DNA of 23,649 nt from JAENVT01 sp031430695 (GTDB lineage Bacteria; Actinomycetota; Acidimicrobiia; Acidimicrobiales; Ilumatobacteraceae). Made by a program: the position numbers and the translations under genes. Below, in pieces: positions 1 to 6,333 of this stretch (positions are counted from its first letter, which is position 1; each line of letters begins with the position of its first letter). The notes under the pieces are model-generated. The model saw only the letters and a program-made list of their open reading frames with translations. It had not been told where the DNA came from and did no database searches. The stretch lies in assembly GCA_031430695.1 (NCBI GenBank), contig JANPBZ010000083.1:1-23649 (forward strand). Direction: 5' to 3'.

Positions 1-1
1 G

Positions 2-1801
2 CTAGCCGGGTGGCGGGCGGCCGAGGTACGACGACGCCTGCAGGTTGAACAGGTGGGCGTACTTGCCATCAGCGGCAAGTAGCGCGTCGTGTGTGCCGTG
101 CTCGACGATCCGGCCGCCGTCCAGCACGTAGATGCGATCGGCCGAGGCGACCGTCGAGAAACGATGCGACACGATCACGACCGCTCGGCCGGCGGCGAGG
201 CGGCGCAGGCTGGCGAACGTCTCGGCCTCGGCCTGGGCATCAATCGACGCGGTCGGTTCGTCGAGGATCAGGAATGGAGCATCGCGGTAGAAAACCCTGG
301 CGATGGCCAGACGCTGCCACTGACCGATCGACAGGTCGGTGCCACCGATCCACCGAGGGCCGAGCAACGTGTCGAGGTCGGCGCCGTGCTCGCTGCCCAC
401 CGAGCCGGCATCGGCGTCGGCGAGTGCGGCATGCAACCGCTCATCATCGCCCGCTGTATCGATTCGACCGAGGCTGACGTTCTCGCCGAGCGTCAGTTCG
501 TAGCGTTCGAAATCCTGGAAGATCACCGCGATCTGGTCGCGCAATCCGGCTGCCGGCAGATCGGCGGTGTCGGCCGATCCCCACCACATGCGACCTGCGC
601 TTGGCCGGAACAGTTGGGCAAGCAGCTTCGACACCGTCGTCTTGCCAGAGCCATTTGGGCCCACCAAGGCAACGATCTCACCCGGGTTGACCTCGAGGTC
701 GATGTCGCTGATCGCGTCGCGGTCGCCGCTGGGGTAACGGAACGAGACATGGTCGAGACGCACCCCGCTGAACGGCGGAACGGGCACGGTGGATGGATGG
801 TCGCCGGCAGAAGAAAATTCGTCGAGGAACGCGAACGTCTCGGTGAGAAACAGTCCGTGCTCGTACGTCGACGACAACGCCGCGACCGCGCTGTTGGCCC
901 GAGTCGCCAGGAGGGCGATTGCAGCCAGCGCCGTTCCCGCTTCGGCAATTGTCAATCGCCCGCTGTCGACAAACGCCAGCACCAGTCCGCCTGCGGCACC
1001 GAGCATGATGGCGTTGGTCAACCGAGAGACCACAGTGAGGCGCAGTTGATCTCTCAGCAATCGTCGCTGGCGATCGATGCGCTCGTCGTACAGCCCGCGG
1101 AACGTGGACAGGAAGTGTTGGCCGAGGTTGAACGAGCGGATCTCCTTGGCCGGAGACTTGCTGGTGAGCAACGACAGCATGTACTCGCGTCGGCGTTCGT
1201 TCTCCGTCGTCTCGACCTCGAACGACCAGGTGAGCCTGCCGACCTTCATCGACACGAGCACCAGTGGTACCGCTGCCACGACGCTGATCAACGCCAGCGG
1301 CGGACTGATCACCACGAGCGCGATTGAAGCCGCCAGCGCCCCGAATCCTGACGACATCAACCCGCTGAGCGATACGACCACGCCGTACGGTCGATCGACG
1401 ATGTTGGTCATCGTCCGCTCGAGGCGGTCGTGAAAGGCTGGACGCTCGAAGTCGACCAGCGCAGCCCGACTCGCCGCATCACCCACCATGCCTTGCACCT
1501 CGCGTGCGACCTGCTCGCCTGCCAGCCAGCTCAGCTGGCTGCTGACCACGGCGACGATTCCGCCGATCGCCAGACCGGCGACGAAGACTGCGACAGGCAC
1601 GACGAGTCGGCCGACAGGGGCGTCGTCGCCGACATCGACGAACCGGCTCAACACCACCTTCAACACGACCAACTCCACCAACAGCAACACGCCGCTGAAC
1701 GTATTGAGCACGATCGTGCCGATGAATGCGCGCCTCGCAGATCTCCAGACGACGCCGATGGACCGCGCCACCAACCTCGGCAGATCGCGAACGCGCTTCA
1801 C
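2..1801 (-). CDS. Lasso-peptide ABC exporter (fused permease and ATPase)
   Basis: A 599-residue half-transporter with a membrane domain followed by a nucleotide-binding domain, the usual architecture of the D protein that exports mature lasso peptides and often gives self-immunity. Hydrophobic spans lie at about residues 25-50, 66-88, 145-185 and 262-300. The ATPase shows Walker A GPNGSGKTT (381-389), Q-loop Gln429, signature LSIGQ (490-494), Walker B FLILDE (510-515) and H-loop His546, so it should be active. The signature has Ile instead of the common Gly. There is no N-terminal C39 peptidase domain, consistent with a separate B2 peptidase in this cluster. The start is GTG at 1801, overlapping the methyltransferase stop as GTGA, so the two genes are probably translationally coupled. 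The stop lies just inside the window. Exporter function is inferred from family and context; the exact substrate is not shown. Confidence 0.9.
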   Translation of the reverse strand: MKRVRDLPRLVARSIGVVWRSARRAFIGTIVLNTFSGVLLLVELVVLKVVLSRFVDVGDDAPVGRLVVPVAVFVAGLAIGGIVAVVSSQLSWLAGEQVAREVQGMVGDAASRAALVDFERPAFHDRLERTMTNIVDRPYGVVVSLSGLMSSGFGALAASIALVVISPPLALISVVAAVPLVLVSMKVGRLTWSFEVETTENERRREYMLSLLTSKSPAKEIRSFNLGQHFLSTFRGLYDERIDRQRRLLRDQLRLTVVSRLTNAIMLGAAGGLVLAFVDSGRLTIAEAGTALAAIALLATRANSAVAALSSTYEHGLFLTETFAFLDEFSSAGDHPSTVPVPPFSGVRLDHVSFRYPSGDRDAISDIDLEVNPGEIVALVGPNGSGKTTVSKLLAQLFRPSAGRMWWGSADTADLPAAGLRDQIAVIFQDFERYELTLGENVSLGRIDTAGDDERLHAALADADAGSVGSEHGADLDTLLGPRWIGGTDLSIGQWQRLAIARVFYRDAPFLILDEPTASIDAQAEAETFASLRRLAAGRAVVIVSHRFSTVASADRIYVLDGGRIVEHGTHDALLAADGKYAHLFNLQASSYLGRPPPG

Positions 1802-2931
1802 GCCTGCGCCGTAGCGACCAGATGCCCGACGAACTTGCTCGCCTTGTGCGCAGTGGGCAACAGAGCAGGGAAGCGCTTGCCGAGTTCGCGCTCCAGTTCA
1901 CCGATCGTCAGACCTTGGGCGACGAGGTCCAAGCCGGCGTGCCACATCGCACCCTTCGAGCCGAACTGGGGCACGTGGTCCTTGGCCAACCCGCGAAGAT
2001 CGTCGGCGGTGAGAATCGACGCAAAGAACGTCGACTGCTTGAACGAGCGCCGAGTGGGTCCATCGCCGACGGTCACCTGCCACGTGACGCGTTCGTCGTC
2101 GACATTGACGTCGATCGACGTGCTGACCGAGTCGCCGACGCGCACCGCGACCGGTTCGGGCAGCGGATACACGCTGTTCCAACGGTGCTCCATGTGATCC
2201 GCGCTGCGCGGATTGTTCGACATCAGCACACCATCGGCCATCACCGCTTCGAACATGCCGGCCATTGCCTGCAGCACGCCGTCGCGCTCGATGGTGAACG
2301 ACGCGGCGATCGTGAACGACTCGTTGTTCCACGTCGGTTGCTCGCGCGCGACGACCGGTGCGGCCAGCAGGTCGTCGCCGTCGAGCTTGGGGGTGTACAC
2401 GTCATTGGCGGCATACGCGGCAGCCGACGACACATCGAAACCGCCCGGTCGGGTGCTCCAGAAGTCGACCTCCGTCGTGATCTCGGTCGACTGCACCGGC
2501 GCGATCAACAACCGCAACCGGTCCGGCACGAAGACACCGCCTGGCTTCAGCAGCCGCTCGCGGGCGTCGGAGTAGTACCCCAGGATTCCCGGCTCGTAGG
2601 CCAGCCCCCCGAGTTGATCGGCGACCACGATGTCGACCAGTTCGGGTAGTTCGACCGAGGTCGACATCGCCTGGATATGCGTGATCCGATCGCCCGCCCC
2701 GTTGGCATCGGCGATCTGCTTGGCCAGCGCGATGATCGATCCGCTGTCGACCGCGTACACGTGCCGGGCACCGAGTTGCACCGCCAGCAGGCCAAGCAAT
2801 CCCGTGCCACAACCAAGGTCCAACACCACCGAATCTGGCGTGATCAGCGCTGCAAGAGCGCGTCGATACCGATCGATCTTGACGGAATCGGCCCAGTAGA
2901 GGCGATGCTCGCTCAGCTCACCCAGGGACAT
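1798..2931 (-). CDS. PRMT-like SAM-dependent methyltransferase, probable lasso tailoring enzyme
   Basis: This 377-residue enzyme resembles protein arginine N-methyltransferases. Motif I VLDLGCGTG is at 36-44, followed by VYAVDSG (58-64) for SAM ribose binding. The segment at 104-114 matches the PRMT double-E loop, with Asp105 in place of the first Glu and Glu113 at the second; it leads into a PRMT-like stretch ending GGVFVPDR (131-138). A later EHRWNSVYPLPEP (248-260) aligns with the PRMT THW loop and the start of its beta-barrel domain, keeping His and Trp. The last 50 or so residues (LTIGELERELGKRFP) look helical, perhaps winged-helix or RRE-like; this is a weak guess. It sits between the precursor and exporter genes, so a role in modifying the lasso peptide is likely. 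Arginine as target is suggested by the Met-Arg repeats of the precursor. Another residue or a small-molecule substrate remains possible. Confidence 0.8.
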   Translation of the reverse strand: MSLGELSEHRLYWADSVKIDRYRRALAALITPDSVVLDLGCGTGLLGLLAVQLGARHVYAVDSGSIIALAKQIADANGAGDRITHIQAMSTSVELPELVDIVVADQLGGLAYEPGILGYYSDARERLLKPGGVFVPDRLRLLIAPVQSTEITTEVDFWSTRPGGFDVSSAAAYAANDVYTPKLDGDDLLAAPVVAREQPTWNNESFTIAASFTIERDGVLQAMAGMFEAVMADGVLMSNNPRSADHMEHRWNSVYPLPEPVAVRVGDSVSTSIDVNVDDERVTWQVTVGDGPTRRSFKQSTFFASILTADDLRGLAKDHVPQFGSKGAMWHAGLDLVAQGLTIGELERELGKRFPALLPTAHKASKFVGHLVATAQA

Positions 2932-2946
2932 CAGGCGAGGCTAATA

Positions 2947-2983
2947 GAAGAAAAAGACGATGACCGAGTATCGGTCAGTCGTC
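2947..2983 (-). terminator. Intrinsic terminator overlapping the precursor stop codon
   Basis: Read on the minus strand, the arms GACGA-C-TGACCGA and TCGGTCA-TCGTC pair around a TAC loop. This gives a 12-pair stem with a single-base bulge, followed at once by CTTTTTCTTC. This is the layout of a rho-independent terminator. The left arm contains the last Asp codons and the TGA stop of the precursor gene. Because the methyltransferase and exporter lie downstream with no obvious promoter, partial read-through is likely and would yield more precursor message than message for the downstream genes. Confidence 0.75.
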
Positions 2984-3142
2984 ATCGCCGCCCATGCGCA
3001 TCCGCATCCGCATGCGCATGTTCATGCCGTCGGCCACTTGACCTGGCTGGGCGAACTCGCCGTAAGCGCCACCGGCGGCCCGAGTCATCTCTGACACGGA
3101 ACCCAAATCGGTGACCATTGGTGATTCATACATGCGCTTCAT
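2975..3142 (-). CDS. Lasso-peptide precursor with Met-Arg repeat tail
   Basis: This 55-residue precursor has a leader of 21 residues carrying the YxxP motif (Tyr5-Pro8) and LGS at 13-15, the segment read by the PqqD-like RRE. It ends in MTR, with Thr20 at the -2 position typical of lasso leaders. The predicted core starts at Ala22 as AAGGAYGE, so an amide between the Ala1 amine and the Glu8 side chain would close an 8-residue ring. The remaining core is FAQPGQVADGMN, then four Met-Arg units, Met and GGDDD. At 34 residues the core is long for a lasso peptide, so the tail may be trimmed. The ATG at 3142 is chosen because GGAGG lies 6 bases upstream (3153-3149); a longer in-frame TTG at 3157 would include this site. 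If cleavage were one residue later, Ala23 to Glu29 would give a 7-residue ring. Precursor identity is strongly supported by motif and context; the topology is predicted. Confidence 0.88.
   Translation of the reverse strand: MKRMYESPMVTDLGSVSEMTRAAGGAYGEFAQPGQVADGMNMRMRMRMRMGGDDD
2993..3025 (-). repeat. In-frame ATG-CGN hexamer tandem repeat
   Basis: The minus strand reads ATG AAC ATG, then CGC ATG, CGG ATG, CGG ATG and CGC ATG. It encodes Met40-Asn41-Met42 followed by four Arg-Met units. The repeat keeps the precursor frame. The Arg codons differ (CGC, CGG, CGG, CGC), so the units are not identical copies. This may reflect some constraint on the protein rather than very fresh slippage alone. 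Confidence 0.9.
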
Positions 3143-3148
3143 CTCGTC

Positions 3149-3169
3149 CCTCCGCAACTTTCAGCGGAG
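3149..3169 (-). promoter_or_regulatory. Precursor ribosome-binding site within a small hairpin
   Basis: On the minus strand, CTCCGC and GCGGAG form a 6-base-pair stem around the 8-base loop TGAAAGTT. The right arm includes most of the Shine-Dalgarno GGAGG (3153-3149), which stands 6 bases before the precursor ATG. The structure could limit ribosome access, or it could cap or stabilise a processed precursor transcript. It lies in the 67-base gap after the cyclase gene. Functional regulation is inference. Confidence 0.5.
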
Positions 3170-3209
3170 TGTACGGCCGGTGCCAGTGGCGTGCAATAGG
3201 TGTTTGGGC

Positions 3210-4340
3210 CTAAGCCCTGCTCAGCCAGGCCTGGTGCAAGAGGTTGAAGGTGCCGACGTACGGGTACCGACGCGCCCACACGACGCGAAGCGCTTTGGTG
3301 TCGATCCATTCGGCATCGACCCCCGACCCGTCCCACTGTTCGATGAAGGCGCGGCTTCTCGCGCCGAGGAAAACAGAGGCGAGCACGGCCTTGTCGTCGC
3401 GCTCGACGATCTGACGTGGGAGTAGGTCGCCGACCACCGCTTCCATCACAGCGGTGCGATCGATCGGACCCCTCCAGGACCACGCCGACGAAAGCGACCG
3501 GAGCAGTGTTGGCTCGGCAAGCGGATGCACAACGTGGCATCCCGACGTCTGACCGACACCCGACAACGTGCGTTGGGCCAGGCACCAACTGCGCCGGGCG
3601 AACATCCAGGCGAGGTACCTGCGCCAGGCCAGTGGTTCGCGTTCGCCGGTCTCGCCGAGCGCCACCTCGACGGCCGCGCTACCGGCGGGCGTCAGCCAGG
3701 GATACGGCCGGCTCCGTCGGCGGTACCAGTTCTGCATAGCTGCAGGCCCGCGGTTGAGCACCGCAACCGCGCTCGACTTGGCCGCGCTGCGCGGCCCCCA
3801 CCCCCAGGGGTGCACCGCTGCACGGAACTGCCAACCACCGAACGATTCGTCACCGCCTTCTCCCGTCAGCAACACACCGCCCGCCGCGGCGTCGACAATC
3901 GGCAGGTAGCTGCCGATCTGCGACGGATAGAACAATCCCCAAACCGCCAGCAGGTCGGTGATCCCGGGATCCAGCAGGTCGGCATCGGGTCGGTCGATCA
4001 CCATCCAATCGCTCAGCCCGAGATGACGAACCACCATCTCCTGCCACTGTGTCTCGTCGCTTTCCGGGTGATCAGGGAATCGAAGGGTTACCGGGACCGG
4101 CAGTGGCGCGCCCCGGCGGCGGGCGACGTGGGTAGCGAGGGCCAGGACCGCGCTGGAATCGCGACCTCCCGAAAAGCACACGAAAACCTGTCGAGACGAC
4201 GCGTACTGGTCGTCGATCAGCCGTTCCAGCTCCTCGCGCGGAGTCCGTGCACAAACAGGCAGGCTGAGGGCCTCGGGCACAACACCCAGCGGCCTGCCGA
4301 GCGCCAATTCGACGCGACTCCACTGATGATCGAGCGACAT
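3210..4340 (-). CDS. Lasso cyclase (asparagine-synthetase-like), lacking glutaminase-like domain
   Basis: The C protein of lasso biosynthesis adenylates the Glu or Asp side chain of the core and closes the macrolactam. The ATP-pyrophosphatase loop SGGRDSS is at residues 57-63, and the second asparagine-synthetase motif TGEGGDE is at 159-165, followed by SFGGWQF. The protein has only 376 residues, whereas typical lasso cyclases and AsnB have around 500-600 with an N-terminal Ntn-hydrolase domain of about 200. Here about 50 residues precede the P-loop, so that domain is essentially absent. No remnant is visible upstream because the B1 gene abuts it: the ATG at 4340 shares one base with the B1 stop (TGATG). 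The synthetase half looks intact. The assignment follows from the synthetase motifs plus the adjacent precursor, RRE and B2 genes. Confidence 0.88.
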   Translation of the reverse strand: MSLDHQWSRVELALGRPLGVVPEALSLPVCARTPREELERLIDDQYASSRQVFVCFSGGRDSSAVLALATHVARRRGAPLPVPVTLRFPDHPESDETQWQEMVVRHLGLSDWMVIDRPDADLLDPGITDLLAVWGLFYPSQIGSYLPIVDAAAGGVLLTGEGGDESFGGWQFRAAVHPWGWGPRSAAKSSAVAVLNRGPAAMQNWYRRRSRPYPWLTPAGSAAVEVALGETGEREPLAWRRYLAWMFARRSWCLAQRTLSGVGQTSGCHVVHPLAEPTLLRSLSSAWSWRGPIDRTAVMEAVVGDLLPRQIVERDDKAVLASVFLGARSRAFIEQWDGSGVDAEWIDTKALRVVWARRYPYVGTFNLLHQAWLSRA

Positions 4341-4603
4341 CAGGCCGATGGCTCGAGCAGACCTCGCTGCAGTAGCGACTGAAGTGTGGCGGCGACATCG
4401 GCAGCCACGACATCGGTCTCGACATCGAACTCGTCGACCATCATCGCCTGTACCTCGTCGGCCGTATGACCGGTGCCGAACAACTCCCAGATTCGCCCGG
4501 CGGATCCGTTGAGCGACACATACGCATTCGTCGCCGCATTCAGAATGACGGTGTCGGTCTGCACCACTCGGTGCAACACGTCGTCGGGGATTCGGTATTG
4601 CAT
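4340..4603 (-). CDS. PqqD-like RRE protein (lasso B1)
   Basis: An 87-residue protein of the PqqD/RiPP recognition element family, which binds the precursor leader and brings it to the peptidase and cyclase. The family pattern is clear: a beta-rich N-terminus with NAYVSLNGSAGRIWELF (26-42), then a helix start HTADEVQAMMVDEFDV (46-61) and a C-terminal helix with LQSLLQRGLL (74-83). The length is usual for stand-alone B1 proteins. It begins with ATG at 4603, 27 bases after the nucleotidyltransferase stop, and its stop overlaps the cyclase start by one base. No strong Shine-Dalgarno is seen, which suggests coupling to upstream translation. The YxxP motif of the precursor is its expected ligand. 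Confidence 0.9.
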   Translation of the reverse strand: MQYRIPDDVLHRVVQTDTVILNAATNAYVSLNGSAGRIWELFGTGHTADEVQAMMVDEFDVETDVVAADVAATLQSLLQRGLLEPSA

Positions 4604-4630
4604 CGCCGCGAGGTTAGTGGCACATTCCGT

Positions 4631-5692
4631 TCAGCGACCGCGCACGATCTGCCCGCCGCGGCGGGCGAGCCAGCCGAGATTGCTGAGACGTGTCCGGTTC
4701 TTGAACCGCAAGTACTCCTCGACCGGCCAGATCACCTCGACGGAGCGACGCACGCGCCGTTCGCCGACCAAGACGTTGACCAGCCCGAGTCGGGCTTCGC
4801 GATCGTGAATCGAGTCGAGCAGCCACCGACGAGATCGTGACGGTTGATGCTCGCCCACAAAGCGCAGCCAGCCATCGGCGATCGGTATCCGTTTGGCCGC
4901 GAGCTCCAACGACCACACGAAGAGATCACGCTGGCTGCGACCGGCAAGCAGCGCAGCAACGATGGCATCGTCGGGATCGACGATGCGGGCGAGCCGACCG
5001 AGGTCGGGCAGCGTCGACAACTGCGCAGCCCCCGAGGTGGAGTGCAGCACGCTGTGCACGAACATTGCCCCCGCACTGCACGCGTTGAGCTGCACCCCGC
5101 GAACGGTGAACACCTGCGGCTCGGCAAACAGGGGCTCGGTCGGCAATCGGCTGTTGACCAGACAGCCTTCGATCGCCTGGTGGACGTCGATGGAGACGCC
5201 GCGGACGTCGGTGATCTGTCGCTCCTTCAGCATCGCCGAGCGCACCGGGCCCGCTTGCACCTCGGCCGGCGCCGCTGTCACCGGCGCAAGCGCATCGAGC
5301 GCCCGTTGCAGATCGTCGGGGCGAACGAGGACGTCGATGTCGCGCGAGCTCCGTTGTGCGGGATCGGCATACAGCAGGTGCGATGTGGCAAAGCCCTTCA
5401 ATGCCCGCCACTCGATTCCGGCATCGACGAGCAGACGGTGCAGTTCCAGCCCCGACGCCTCGATGGCCAACGCCGGCAGCGCTACATGCTCGTAGGCATC
5501 GTCGAGGGCTGCCTGCTGGGCGGCCGAGAGCTGGGCGACAGTCGGTGCCGCATGCCAGAGCTGGCCGACGAGATTGTGAGCCTTCGCCCAAGCGAGTAGC
5601 TCGATCCACGATCCGTCCTCGACGGGCACCGCGTGCGGCGAGTCGTGCAACCCGAACCGCAGCACGACGGACTGCAAGTCGTCGGTCGGCAC
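4631..5692 (-). CDS. NTP_transf_5-like nucleotidyltransferase of the lasso cluster
   Basis: A predicted nucleotidyltransferase of about 353 residues. The fold signature is visible as WRALKG (95-100) followed by SSRDIDVLV (115-123), whose Asp118 and Asp120 are the likely metal ligands, and a later SIDVHQAIEG that may supply the third acidic residue. Such enzymes occur in lasso clusters such as that of pseudomycoidin, where the nucleotidyltransferase acts after a kinase has phosphorylated the peptide. No HprK-like kinase gene is present here, so the substrate is unclear. The reading frame is open upstream to an ATG at 5887, but that would overlap the B2 gene by 185 bases, and the extra residues are low-complexity and unlike the family. 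GTG at 5692, 10 bases after the B2 stop, is preferred although its ribosome site is weak. CTG at 5701 is another candidate. Confidence 0.78.
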   Translation of the reverse strand: MPTDDLQSVVLRFGLHDSPHAVPVEDGSWIELLAWAKAHNLVGQLWHAAPTVAQLSAAQQAALDDAYEHVALPALAIEASGLELHRLLVDAGIEWRALKGFATSHLLYADPAQRSSRDIDVLVRPDDLQRALDALAPVTAAPAEVQAGPVRSAMLKERQITDVRGVSIDVHQAIEGCLVNSRLPTEPLFAEPQVFTVRGVQLNACSAGAMFVHSVLHSTSGAAQLSTLPDLGRLARIVDPDDAIVAALLAGRSQRDLFVWSLELAAKRIPIADGWLRFVGEHQPSRSRRWLLDSIHDREARLGLVNVLVGERRVRRSVEVIWPVEEYLRFKNRTRLSNLGWLARRGGQIVRGR

Positions 5693-5702
5693 GCTGGGCA
5701 GG

Positions 5703-6179
5703 CTATCCGCGCCCGCCTGGCGCCTCAGTTGCCGACGACCGGAGGCGAGGCAGCTCGAGACCAAAACTGGCGTAGTGCTCGCGAACATCGGCGACGTCGT
5801 TGACCGGTTGCGAGTCGAGTTCGACCCACGCATGAGCCATCCAGGCATCGTTGACCGCCGCGTTGGAGCCGACGACCAGTTCGGCATCCATCCCCCGCCG
5901 CCGCAACAGGTACCACAGCAACAGCGAACGCCCCAGACATAGCGCGCCGACCACCTTGCGACCGGCTACCAGCGACACTGCCTCGGCCATCGAGGTTGCG
6001 ATTTGACGGTCCGCAGCGCGCTTTGGTCTATCCGACCGGTTGGCGAGAAAGGCCGCAGTGCGTTTCAACCCACGGGACTTAAGCATCAGCTGGATGGGCG
6101 CGAGCACCACCACCGACGTGGCAACAATTCGCCACTGCGCAGCATTCAGCGCACGGATGCGCTGTAGTCGAGTACTCAT
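5703..6179 (-). CDS. Lasso leader peptidase (transglutaminase-like, B2)
   Basis: A 158-residue cysteine peptidase of the transglutaminase-like family that removes lasso leader peptides. The pattern CLGRSLLLWYLLRRRGM (81-97) carries the nucleophile Cys81. AHAWVELD (115-122) carries His116, and Asp128 in PVND completes the triad. The His-Asp spacing of 12 equals that I recall for McjB (His182, Asp194), and the Cys-His distance is similar. The length fits split B2 proteins that work with a separate RRE, here encoded two genes downstream. A hydrophobic stretch at about 17-33 may associate with the membrane or pack in the N-terminal lobe. The ATG at 6179 has GGAGG 5 bases upstream, the best ribosome site in the cluster apart from the precursor's. 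It is the first gene of the operon. Confidence 0.9.
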   Translation of the reverse strand: MSTRLQRIRALNAAQWRIVATSVVVLAPIQLMLKSRGLKRTAAFLANRSDRPKRAADRQIATSMAEAVSLVAGRKVVGALCLGRSLLLWYLLRRRGMDAELVVGSNAAVNDAWMAHAWVELDSQPVNDVADVREHYASFGLELPRLRSSATEAPGGRG

Positions 6180-6333
6180 CTCCGCCTCCAGGAGGGTTCA
6201 CGCGCTCCCTGTGCGTGGAGGTTATCGGCCCCGGTGATGGTCCCTCCCCGACCATCGTCTTAAGTCGATTCTCCTATTGCGACTGCCCTTTTCGTCCGCC
6301 ACGATGCACGGCAAGGACGGAAGGTTGGGACGG
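6180..6333. promoter_or_regulatory. Divergent intergenic region with a 7-7-7 inverted repeat
   Basis: This 154-base gap separates the lasso operon (minus) from the sugar transferase (plus), so promoters for both should lie here. It holds a perfect inverted repeat, GATGGTC (6236-6242), 7 bases, GACCATC (6250-6256), about 57 bases before the B2 start. This could be an operator for a dimeric regulator. CCTCC-A-GGAGG at 6185-6195 overlaps the B2 ribosome site. I could not pick -35 and -10 boxes with confidence on either strand. Confidence 0.45.

Noticed and set aside
89..1327. Long open frame on the plus strand opposite the ABC exporter
   Set aside because: Antisense frame in GC-rich DNA with His/Arg/Asp-rich composition and no recognisable domain, whereas the minus-strand frame has all ABC motifs.
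2993..3025. Hexamer repeat considered as a CRISPR or phase-variable microsatellite
   Set aside because: Only four to five units of 6 bases in frame, with no spacers. Hexamer slippage would not shift the frame, so on/off phase variation is not supported.
2975..3142. Graspetide, lanthipeptide or other RiPP precursor
   Set aside because: No ATP-grasp or lanthionine synthetase gene is present. The B1, B2 and asparagine-synthetase-like genes plus the YxxP leader and Thr at -2 point to a lasso peptide.
3143..3157. TTG-initiated extension of the precursor by five residues
   Set aside because: The extension would contain the Shine-Dalgarno GGAGG itself, and the ATG at 3142 has ideal spacing from it.
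5693..5887. Longer nucleotidyltransferase starting at ATG 5887
   Set aside because: The extra residues lie over the B2 gene in another frame, are Ser/Arg/Thr-rich and low in complexity, and do not resemble the family.
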